This document shows positions 24,829 to 36,900 of a stretch of 64,000 nucleotides of DNA, one piece after another. Every line of letters starts with the position of its first letter. Position 1 is the stretch's first letter. Under the pieces are notes generated by a model that made no database searches, was not told where the DNA came from, and worked only from the letters and a program-made list of their open reading frames with translations. The stretch comes from Manihot esculenta (Eukaryota > Streptophyta > Magnoliopsida > Malpighiales > Euphorbiaceae): positions 22,379,457 to 22,443,456 of the forward strand of contig NC_035166.2 in NCBI RefSeq assembly GCF_001659605.2, read 5' to 3'. A program made the position numbers and the translations under genes.

Positions 24829-25966
24829 TCAATCTGAACTAACATCAACCCCTTTTTGCTTTAGAAATTCTTTGGCCTCCATGATGTCCTGCCAAAATAA
24901 AAGTAAAGCTATAAATCCGTGAACCTTAAAAGATAAAGAAATTCTTGCTTTATGAGCTCCCAAAAAAAAGGTTCATACTAAATCCTAACAGAAAGAAAAA
25001 AGAAAAACCGATGATTCTTGAAACTGCTTTGTGCTTTAAGAATATAAATACAATGCATGGAGATGTTATTAAGCTTACTCAGCAATTCAACTCGCATACA
25101 GATAGTTCCATGTAAAGATATCATCACAAGTGGGAGGGAAAAAAATTAAAAAAAAAAAAACAACCAACCTTAGAAGGTCACTAATCACAAAGCTGATGTA
25201 TCTGTAAAAAAATGTATTATATATCACTTAGATGGTTTATAGCAAAGCCATTTTAAAATTTGGTGAAATTATATAAAAGTAATAAACCATTTGAACACAG
25301 TAGGGTCTTAGAACATCTCAACTATCAGAGTCAGCATCCATATTATACATTTTGCTTCGTGAGCACTAGCATCCAGGAAAAGAGGTTCTATGGAATCAAG
25401 GGGTAGGTGCAATGTTGATGTAAACTGTCACTCGTTTGCAATATATGACAGAATTGAAAGCAAGTAACATCATGCGATTCATTGGAAAAATTACGACCAA
25501 ACAGAGTTTGTGAATATAAATGTAAAGAGAACAAAGAAGCACTAGCTAAGAATCATTTAAATAGGACAACACAACAAGCAGCTTAGCTGCATCTTTCCAA
25601 CTAAAAGGGGAAAAATTTACAGCCCACAAGATAAAGTTGAACACAGTACAATACCTGCTGCAATAATAGTGCTTCTTGAGGGCACGTAGGAAATTGCATC
25701 AAACCAACTCCAACCATTAACAAACCATAGCATCCGAGCGATACAACAAAATAGATGGGTAGCTGAGAAGAAGGCAACACAAGACCGGGTCAGCCCAAAC
25801 AAGCAAGAAGAAATAAACAAAAACATGCGGATAAATGAAATTTGAACCGAGTAAATTGACTTACCAACCAAGTATGGCTACGAGGAACAATAGAGGTCTG
25901 CAAGAGGCCAACCCAAATGGCAGAAATGGTCACTAGGATGGACAAAATCTTAACAACATGCTTCAT
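24829..25966 (-). CDS. DPMS3: Dolichol-phosphate mannose synthase subunit 3 (DPM3/DPMS3)
   Basis: Small ER membrane subunit that tethers and stabilises the catalytic DPM1 subunit. The complex makes Dol-P-Man for N-glycans, GPI anchors and mannosylation. Exons: 25865-25966, 25655-25762, 24829-24888; all introns phase 0, 89 residues, the usual plant length. Two membrane helices: VVKILSILVTISAIWVGLLQ (residues ~4-23), and LPIYFVVSLGCYGLLMVGVG after the RSHTW loop. The tail is soluble, with FPTCPQEALLLQQ and then EAKEFLKQKGVDV ending SSD. An in-frame ATG lies 20 codons upstream, but the family begins at the MKH chosen here. Upstream DNA to ~26460 is leader and promoter. Confidence 0.95.
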
Positions 25967-26469
25967 CGTGCACGTAATAAGATGAGAAAAACACTGCTCT
26001 GTCCTGATCATGTTTAAAAGAATCATCTCGTTGAGTAATCCATTAAAAATAAAAGATGAACAGTAAGAGTTAATTTATACTTTTAAATTCTCCTTTCTTA
26101 TGGGATTACAGCAAGAATCAATCTTTTTGCAGCGCAATGCCCCTACATAAGTTTAGTGCTTAATTGGATTACTATAGGAATGAACTGCTGACAAATCAAG
26201 CCATGCGCTGGCAACACTTTCATCTAATCAACTCAAAAGACAAGGATGCTAACCCTAAACATCAATCGATCTTTATAAGAGGAACCTTCAAAAGGTATCA
26301 AAAAATAAAAGTAAACAAGAAAATTGATACCACATACAAGATTTATAAAAAGCAAGCGGGATCAAACGGGATCTTGAAGTTCTCTTGGAGCTCTGAAAGG
26401 GGGAAGAGTTGAGAAGACGGTCCAATTTTGGGTCTTCTCTGATCTTCTAGGGTTGGAAGGAATTAGACA

Positions 26470-27900
26470 TTGAAGCAGTTGTCTCGATTTAAACAAGCTT
26501 TTAGATACAGATAGTGGCAAAAGAATCGAAAAATTCGAAAGCCCAACTCAAACTCAATACTTCGTAAAATAAAAAGGCACTGAAAACTCGACAATGGTAA
26601 TTGGAAAAACCAAAAGTCAATAATAGTAATATAATAGATATTAAAAAAAAAAGAAAAAGAAAAAAAAATAAAAAATAAAAAAAAACTCCAAACTTCACTC
26701 ATCCATTAGATTTTGAAGGCGAAAGAAATCTAATTAAATGATCCCTAATTGACCAAAAAATAAGTGCTATTAAGTTTATTTATTTTATTAAAATTAATTA
26801 TTTAATTATATTTTAAAATTATTCAATTAAAATAAAATCAAATTCAAACTATTTATTTCATTTTATTAAATCATATTAACTATTTTAATATCTAATATTT
26901 ATTCTGATAGTATTTAATTAAATATTATCAATGATAATTATTTTTTATTATTTTTTCAGTCAAATTAAATGTCATCTTTAAAATTAATAAATAAAAGTTT
27001 GTAGTAAAAAAAGTTGACCAGTTAATTTTAACCTTAAATATTATTTTTTTACTTTATTTAATTTTAATTATATATTATTTATTTCTTTTAATCAAAGGTT
27101 GATTTGACTGAAAGATGAAATGGTTTTTTTTATTTATAAAATGTATAGTTGAGTGATTTAATATGAAAATCATTTACTCTAAAAAATATCATTATTATAA
27201 ATTTGATTTTAAATTTTGAATTGTATTCGCTAAAAAATCATTAACAATTATTTTAAAAGGCTTGGTTAATTGAACAGTAATCACTAACAATTTAGACTTT
27301 CAAGTGGAAAGAAAATAAAGGAAATAAAAATTATTATTCTATTATTATTATTATCTGAATGAAGGAAAATAATAGTAGAATTGTAAATAAAGTCTTATAT
27401 AAAAAGGATTGAAAATAAGGAGATAAAAGGAAATTTGTGGCACAATTTAATCTAATATTTTCTCAAAAAGAAAAAATTAAAAGTAAAGGATAATTCATAG
27501 TTCTGTGGAAAATACGACTTTTATTTATTCTCTTTCATTTTCTGACCATATTAAAAAGAAAATAGAAGAAAATAACATTTATTTTCTTCTCTCTTTTTAT
27601 TTTCTTTTCCTTTAAAAAAAAAAAAAAAAGACTTTTCTCCTGATTTTTCCTCCAAATATTTCCCACGTTATATATATATATATATATATATGGTAAGATT
27701 GTTTGGCATTGACATGAGAGAAGTTGGGAAGAGGGTTGTGAAAATCTTTGTTTAGCTAAATATGGTTCTACTCCAATTTTACAAGCCATGGCTTCAAACC
27801 TGTACTGCCTCAATTTGCATGCTAAAGGAGACAAACTTTTGTAAAACAGAGGTTGAATTATCGTGCCGCATATATGAACTTGATACTACTGTATGCAGAT
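26470..27900. other. AT-rich intergenic region between DPM3 promoter and ZRANB3-like gene end
   Basis: No gene is seen. It contains A/T homopolymers, a TA microsatellite at about 27668-27691 and a poly-A tract near 27616-27629. Minus-strand open frames at 26463-26702 and 27535-27834 are Phe/Lys-rich translations of homopolymers. Confidence 0.6.
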
Positions 27901-27921
27901 TCTTCTTCACTGTATTTCTAA

Positions 27922-30900
27922 TCAATCTTCCATTTTCGAAGATGTATTCAATTCTTCGCCTTCAGGATCAGCGTCCTGTTCTGCAGAATAGGCACTTCCA
28001 GGAACTTTGACTAAAAGTTCATCTTCAGTTTCATCCTCTTGCACGTCAGAATGTCCTAGGCCCTGGAATTGATTATTGCAGATTAGTATGTAAAAAATAC
28101 TAGTGTAAAATTTCACTGACCTAAGCATATATAAGCAAACGAAAACGAAAACAACATGAGCTTGTACATATGGTGAATATAGAAGGTTGAACTTGAAGCT
28201 ATCAATGATGTCAAGCAGATGGGGAAGATAAGAGAATGATATTCATTCTTTATGCTCAAGACGAGCTTGTAAAGTATTTCATGCTCTTGACAAATCATTG
28301 GTAGCACAGACATGATTAAAAGTGCTAACAAAATGACTCTGACATGCTTCCAGTTTAGGCTAATGAATGTGCAAATATTCAATTGTCAAGCCAAATATTT
28401 CCTATTACTTGTATTAGCAAATAGCGCAATAAATAAAAACAAACATCTTTCTGACAGCATATGTCCTGAAAGTCCATCCCTCAAGCCTCATTGATTTTAT
28501 TAGGTTTGCTCACCTTTTAAAATTATAGAAATATTTGAGAAGACTATATTCAGGATTGTATGGAATAGTCTGAAAATGATGATCACCTCTGAGTATCAAC
28601 ATATTCAGAACTTTCACGAGGAAGTCCCAAGTTCTCAGAAATTACCTTAGAATCACTGTCAATCTCCACCATGTTCTGGTTATATTTGAGTTCACGCATG
28701 ATGACTTTGAGCTGTTCCTTGGCCTTGGACCTCATTACAAGTCGTTCGGCACGTTGTGCTGCAGTAACATCATAATGGCAGGCAACACAAAGAGTCCTCA
28801 TGTTCTCTAACCTGCATTCACCTATTTGAGAACAAGATTACTTTAAAACTAGGGCTTAGATATGGTTTAACAAATCAAGTATTCCTTGGATGTCAATGGA
28901 CATTAATTTCAAAGATAAAACATTATATACCTCCACCTCGGTAGACAGGAATAATGTGGTCTGCGTGCCACGCATTGCCTTCAGATGGATTATTCACAAG
29001 CTTATCAATGCTGCAGATGTCAAACAATGGCATTGTTCAGAACTGGCATCAACATTTGGTAGTGCTATTAAGTTACAGAGCCATGAAATATCATAAATAG
29101 AAAACTAGTATTTCAGGAACAACAAAGTCTCTATATCCTTATATTAAGTGTACAAAGATGCCTAATCAATCCACGAAGTCTTGGTGCAACACATATTTTC
29201 AGAGTTCAGTTCCCTTTAGGCATAAGCCAATCATTTAGCTTCAAGTGCAAACTTTTAATGTGCATAAAAGAACATTACACCATCAATATCTTCTGAAGCA
29301 GAGAATAAACGAAAACCATGCATACAATTTACTGTCCTACAACAGCAAATAAAAATAACACCAATATTCACTTTTGACTTACAATTTCTTCCGACTTGCC
29401 AAATTTGGTGCTACTTTCACTATATATTCTCTTCGCCTCTCCAATGACAAAGGTTTGATTGTCTTCACAAGTTGATGACAGTCTAACTTACAATTCATGC
29501 AAACCCCATGTTCTATTTGAAAAAGTTCCTGAATGTACGAAATACGTTAACAATTGTGTGGTAGAGTGAATTAAAGGAAACCATACATTCAAACAAGCTA
29601 AAGGTAAGCTGAGTTCCTCTTGAAATTCTCCCAGCTCCAAATAAACCAATAAATAAGTATATGAAGCTCCTTCAACATGTATAGACACTGATATAATCCA
29701 GTCCTAACCTGACGAAGGGACCTGCTACTAGTCCTCACACGATATTCTTCATAGCAGCTAAGGTTACAGAAAAGATCCTCAAAAAATTCAGGTGTCTTGG
29801 CATTGATGCCCCTGAAAGTAAACAAAGGAACTTCAAATAAAAGAAAAATATAATGAAAATGCCAAGAGTAAAGGAGCAGAACTCTACCTATGCAAGACAT
29901 GTAAAATAGATTAGAATGCAAGATAAGAAAAGGAAAAGATAAAGTTGAGTAAAGTAATTGCAAAGACAAATAATTGCAGCTAGTGAAGATTAAATTGGAC
30001 TCACTTGCATGGCGTTTGACAGAGTTTACACAGTGGCTCATCCATTAGGGTCCAACCCTGCGTATATTGTTTTTCTTTCTTTCCATAGCTACCAGATAAA
30101 TTTACCTTTTTCCAATCAGCATTGGATGGTAAAGGGTAGCTAATCTCATGCCATGGAGTCATGCGTCGCTTGCTTCCTCCCTTCAGCAGTCCCTGTTGCA
30201 GAGATTTGCTCTATTATTACCCAAACCATTCAACTTACCATACGCAGTCACATTCTATGGTTAAAGAAAGATCGTTTAAATTATTTAGAGGTGGTAATTT
30301 TAGACACTACATGAACACAACACAAGAAATAAAGGGTTAAGGTTAGAGTATTCATCAAAATCGTGTCAATCTATTTACAATGCACTAGCAATTGTGTTGT
30401 GTCACGGGTTGACCCTAACCTGAGTTGACATGTCTATGACAAGATACATTATTTAGGTCAGGTATTAACCCATAATCCATCAACCCTTTTTGACCCGCCA
30501 ACCTGCAAGTGAATATTTATTATTTTATAATTGTTGGTTTTTATGTTTTCTATTAAAATTTATTTAATATATATATATATATAACAAGTTAAACATTATA
30601 TTGTTCTGTAATTTTTTTGTTAAAATTGTAAATAGTTATATAATAAAATATCACTTGTTTTTTTAATTAAATAATTAAACTTTATATTGTTATATATTAT
30701 TAAATTTATGCATGTCAAATTAATATATACATGTCATGTAACATATTATTTTATAAATATTAAAAATATTGAATTGAATCAAAATCTGTCAAATAAGTAT
30801 ATTGGGTCGTGTCAAAACAAGTTAAATATGTTGAATTGTGTCAAATCGTGTTAGATGGGTCCTATCATGTCATGTTAAGCCAATACGAGTTTAAGTTAAC

Positions 30901-33900
30901 CGTGCCATATCGTGTAACCGATGTAATAAAATGGTCATGGTGGCATTTAGATTTTTTACACAATTCATTAATCGTATCGTGTTCGTGTTGATCCTTAATC
31001 GTGTTCGCGTCCAATTCGTGTTGACACGAACACAACCCATCAATACGAATTGCCACTGCTTAAATTAATTATTTTCTACAATTGGTTTTCATTTTCAAAT
31101 CCTTTCCATAATATGTCCACTCTCCAATGCACCCATTTCAAGCTTCCTTGTAACAGTAGCCAGTAAGAATTCAATAGGCTCTAACTTTCTTTTTAATAAA
31201 AAATCTAAATCACCAGGGGAGCAAGAGATCTTAATTTGTAGCTTAATTCTTTTATTTCTTGCTGCCCTTCTACACCACATAAAAATATCTGGACTTCAAA
31301 GAATTCTGCAGTATTTTCTTGCAATGCATTTCGTAATCATCCTTTTGTAGTCCTAATTAAATTTCTTTTGCTTTACTACTTATATATGTAATGCTTATGT
31401 TCCTTTCAAAGTGCAGATTCTTATCCAGTTGCTTATCCTCAAATACAGTAAACACCAGTAATTGGCATATTCACTGGATATTTTGTTTTCACTCTTGGAA
31501 TATAGTAAATTCTGCTACATTTCTTCTCTTCTTTATGGCACTGTTCTATTTACTGATCCATATCAGAATTGGAATTGAAGTTCAGGAAATTTTTGGTAGA
31601 ACTAACATATAGAGTTTGGAATATTAGCTGAATTGAAAAATGTAAAGGGTTTAATCAGAAAAAAGTGGCAGAGGTTAGTGTTTTTCTATGTCTAGTGATA
31701 TGGTAAAATTAAGTTGGAAAGGAATGCTAGGAATTTTAAGTGATCAATTATTGCCTGTCAGCTGTTATGATAAAAATTGTTTCTTTTGGCATCACTGAGT
31801 GATACAGCTGAAGGACTAGTAAAAATGTATCTATATCTGATATCAAACTATTGAGAGCTTTGTAATTTTAAATTTTCCTTTTGTTTTATGATTTTAGTTA
31901 AGAGGATAATATTTTTAAACTTGTAACCTTCAAATTGTAATGTTGATATGTCCTTTATCTTAAAATGAAATTTAAGTAACATGTAAGAAAGGACTAAGTT
32001 GGCCTAAATCTTGTGGAATGGAAGGAAAGGATCCCAAAGCCAACTGCTTTGGGACTAAGGTTAGTTGAGCTGAGTTGAGCATCTACCTATCAATGAAGAG
32101 CAGGCTATGATCTTCAGAGTTATTAAAGAAAGAAATACAAATACTGGATCATGTGGACATACCTCAGTGCTGTGGTTAATATTTTCATTCAAGTATGACA
32201 ACTCGATATCTAGAGGAAGCTGCAAACTCTTTCCAACTAATTTCCTTCTCTCAATGGGCCTTAGTTTATTCCATTCGTTAATGAATGCAAGAAGAGCATG
32301 TCTATATGCTGGGTTGACCTTCAAAGATCTAGAAGTTATTTCCTTGTCATCATCGGCTACCGAAGAATTAAGTGACTCAAGTTCCTCTGGACGGAAATTT
32401 TCAAACAATGGTTGTGGTCTTGAGTCTGTCCCTGGAATGCAGGAATACAAGTGAATCCTCCCAGTATATTTACTCACCTGCACAGCAGTTAAAGCCAATT
32501 ATTCAAGCTAATTCCTATTAACTGAGTTCCATATTCTGTCTTACAGACAATTGTAAAAGCCAAAAACCACTCAGGCAATCAAATGATAGCCCCCAACTTA
32601 TTTGATGGCTTTTGGATGCCTAAGTTCAAGTGACTACCGGTTGAGTTGCAGTCATCAGATTTTGTTCCAAGAGTAACACATTACACATCCAAATTCTTTC
32701 AAGATAAATTTGGCATAAAATATGTGAAATTACAAGGATATACTGCCCATTTGAAAGGAGGAATACTGAATATTTGAAAATTTCTACAAATGATATCAGA
32801 AATCCATGGAACATGAAAAAAAAAAAAAAAAGAACATACTGAGAAAATGCAACACTAGAGGAGGCCGCTTGAATAACAAGTTGCAACAATGACAATAAGT
32901 ATGAAAAGCAAACAGCATCACAAGTTTAAATTCATTGAATTTCAGTTATTAGTGGACCCAGCCTTAGATTAAGGCCACAGCCAAGCAACAACTAATAAGG
33001 AATCTAAAACTGCTTCATGTAAGTACTGATTTATATGAAACTTATTACCAGTCTCCCTGAATTACTGCTTCAACTTATTGCTATAGGCACATAGTCACAT
33101 AGTGTTTGTTATTGTTAAATTTGGGTCAGGCCTAACTCCACAAAAAAGCTAGCTTAAGGAGAAAGATTGCCTATAACTCATATAAGGGGCACATTACCCC
33201 TTTACACAACCGATGTGGGATTCAACACACCCCCTCACTCCAGAATTTTACTGGTGCGTGATATATTTATGAGAGGCCCAACATCGGATGGGAGGCTCTG
33301 ATACCATGTTAAATTTGGGGCAGGCCTAATTCATCCCAAAAGCTAGCTCAAGGAGGAGGATTGCCTATAACTCATATAAGGGGCACATTACCCCCTTTCC
33401 ACAACCGACGTGGGATTCAACAATTATGAAGAGGGGAAAGTGGTGGAAGAAGAAAACTATTAATTTAACAACTAAATGACCAATTCATAAGTGAATAACA
33501 ACTGCATGGCTTCCCAAATGTTAAATTTGCTATTATCAGGCCCTCCCCAGACCAACAGAACCATAACTCATCAGTTACGATTATACAGAAAAACAAAACT
33601 CATCAGTTATGATTACAATGTCTTGAAACAAACAATTTGAAGCTTGTCTAAATGCTCGAAGAATTATACTTTTACTCTTGGTATATAATACGCCAATGAA
33701 GTAAAAATATACAGGTGTCTGCATAGTCAACCAGTTAAGGCTGCAACAGAGCTCTCAAAGACAGCAATTGGAGCCAAAAAAATTAGATTCTTGCAACATA
33801 ATATCTATTAGAGGAAAAATAACCAAAACCTGCTTTATATTGCTTCAAATGCATAAAACTACAAGGAGATTCAACCAGTATGAAAATCTCACTGCCAATG

Positions 33901-36900
33901 TTTATTGTTGTACCTCAAAGCGCAGAGAGTATACTTGGTTGGAGAAAGGTACACCATCTTCCTGAATAGATCTAAAGTTGTCTATTTCTGTTGTTCGAGA
34001 ATAATTTTTTTGTTCCTGCAATTTCAGATTTATAAAACATTTTTCTTTGCATGACTCCTAAGGCACAGATATACCTTAAACCAAAACTTATTCAAGGCAT
34101 ACCTTTTCTAACTGATGCTTGCCTCCATTTCCCTCATCCAAGATAGAAGAAGAAACCCCGCTATGACTACCAATTTCATTTTCAGAAACATTTCTCTCCG
34201 GGTTTTCATTTGCAACAAAATAATTGTACAGTTCTTGATCAAGAATACCACTAGCCTTCTCTACCTATCAAATAAAAATATTCAGTATCACAGGAAGGGA
34301 AACCAATGCACAGGAGACTTCACCAAAAAAGAACTATAAATTCAAATTTCTAAGTGGTACATTAAGATGAAAATTATCCGCTTGAACTGAAGCACTGTCA
34401 ACAGAGCTAGATTGTTCTCGGGATCTATCATTTATCATTCCAGCTGCTTCATCATGGCTTTCTAAAGGTTGTATAGCCTGTGCTGAGCCAAAATCTGTTA
34501 ATTTCCTCAGCTCTGTGGTAGAAAGGTTGCCATATTCTGCATCGAGAACTTGCTCACTTTTACCAATTGTTTCTTGATCAAGAATACCACTAGCCTTCTC
34601 TACCTATCAAATAAAAATATTCAGTATCACAGGAAGGGAAAATTTAAACCAATGCACAGGAGACTTCACCAAAAAAGAACTATAAATTCAAATTTCTAAG
34701 TGGTACATTAAGATGAAAATTATCCGCTTGAACTGAAGCACTGTCAACAGAGCTAGATTGTTCTCGGGATCTATCATTTATCATTCCAGCTGCTTCATCA
34801 TGGCTTTCTAAAGGTTGTATAGCCTGTGCTGAGCCAAAATCTGTTAATTTCCTCAGCTCTGTGGTAGAAAGGTTGCCATATTCGGCATCGAGAACTTGCT
34901 CACTTTTACCAATTGTTTCTAGATAGGAAATACCATCAACCTGCCAGCCAGATTAATAACACAAATTAAAAACCAGAACCTTGTCACACAATCATAGGAA
35001 TAACAAAAACAAATTCTGAAAAGGGTGCCAAAAGAACTCATAAATTCCAAATAAGTTTGAGCATATATTTACCAGTAGGTTTATTTCACAACGTTGGGAA
35101 ATACAAAAACTACAAATTATTTTAATTAGTTTTAAAGAGAGAATGAAAAGGAAAAATAAAGATGTTAAATTTGAGACAAACCTAACTCACCCAAAAGCTA
35201 GTTCAAGGGGAGGAGTGCCTATGGCCCATATAAGAGGCACGTTACCCTTCCACAATCGACATGGGATTCAACACACCACTCACGCCCAGAATTTTACTGG
35301 TGCGTAACATATTTATGGGAGGCCCAACATCGGATAGGAGGCTCTGATACCATGTTAAATTTGTACCAGATCTAACTCACCCCAAAAGCTAGCTAAGGGG
35401 GAGGAGTGCCTATGGCCCATATAAGGAGCACATTACCTCTTTCCACATTCGATGTGGGATTCAACACCCCCTCACGCCCAGAGTTTTACTAGTGGGTCAC
35501 AAATTTATAGGAGACCCAACATCGGATGGGGAGACTCTGATACCATATTAAATTTGGGTCAGGCCTAACTCATCCCAAAAACTAGCTCAAGTTGGAGGAG
35601 TGTCTATGGCCCATTTAAGGGGCACATTACCCCTTTTCACGACCGACGTGGGATTCAACACAGCCCCATCACACCCAGAATTTTACTGATGCCTGACATA
35701 TTTATAGGAAACTCAACATCGGTGCCTGACATATTTATAGGAGGCCCAACATCGGATGGAGAGGCTCTAATACCATATTAAATTTGAGTCAGGCCTGACT
35801 CACTCCAAAAACTAGCTCAAGGGGAGTGCCTATGTCCCATATAAGGGGCACATTACCCCTTTCCACATCCGATGTAAGATTCAACAAAAGAGAAAAAAAT
35901 GACAGAAAGGATAACACTTTTATTCAGAATTCAGTCACATTGAAGAATTTGAATTAGAATTCAGATTATTGGATAGCAAGACATCCTCAATGCTTGTAAC
36001 TCAATGCTTTGATATGCTACTTTTGCAAGAAAAAACTACACTATCAAGAAGAAAAATAAGTCACAAAAGAAAAGAGAAAGAAAGGAAAGAAAGAAGGAAA
36101 ATATACTGCTATTCCGGGTACTGCATCATATTTTCCATTTGTAGTTGATGAAACTCGATGTAGACTCTTGTTTAAGTATTGCCAGTGTCTTTCATCCATA
36201 GTGTCCTGAAATATTATAACATATACTAATATATGTTTTCAAGAAAAGTACATGCCAAGAAAACTCTTAAGAAAAATATTTTACTGAAGTAGACCTTTGC
36301 GCAAAAGATGTATATGTTAACTGCATTCGTCTGCCCACGCCTATGAGCTCTATCTTCAGCCTTCAAAAATATGTCCAAATGAGATGCACACATAAAAGGT
36401 CACAAGCAAAAGACTAGAGAAAGAAAAAAAAATACAGAATCACATAATAAGAAATGTTTAATAGACTATAGATCCACCCCCAACAGCTAAACAACATAAT
36501 TACCCTATTACAGTTTAAAAGAAAAAGGATGGAAAAAAATGTGTGACAGCAACTACTTCAGTAAACAATCAGTGTCCATAAGGAAATTGGATATTAAACA
36601 ACACTCCACATTGCCCATCAGATCATCACATACACCACAAAGAAGCCAAAGTTGATAGTTACTAGAAACTCAAACACACCGGAGCCGTTGAAATAACATA
36701 CCTTTAATCATTTCAAAAGAATATGGACCTTCCTTTCAGATTCATAATAGGAACATAAATGTAACAAAGGAGGAATAAACTACAAACAATAATGCTTATT
36801 AGTTTTCATTACAAATAAATTGCATCTAAATATTTAATATATTCACAAAAGAAAGTTATTAATAGCATATATCAGCCCTTAAAATTTACAAGAGTTAAGC

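Noticed and set aside
35163..35886. Cassandra-type TRIM with 5S rRNA promoter boxes
   Set aside because: The LTRs show no 5S A-box/C-box-like words, so only the general TRIM class is claimed.
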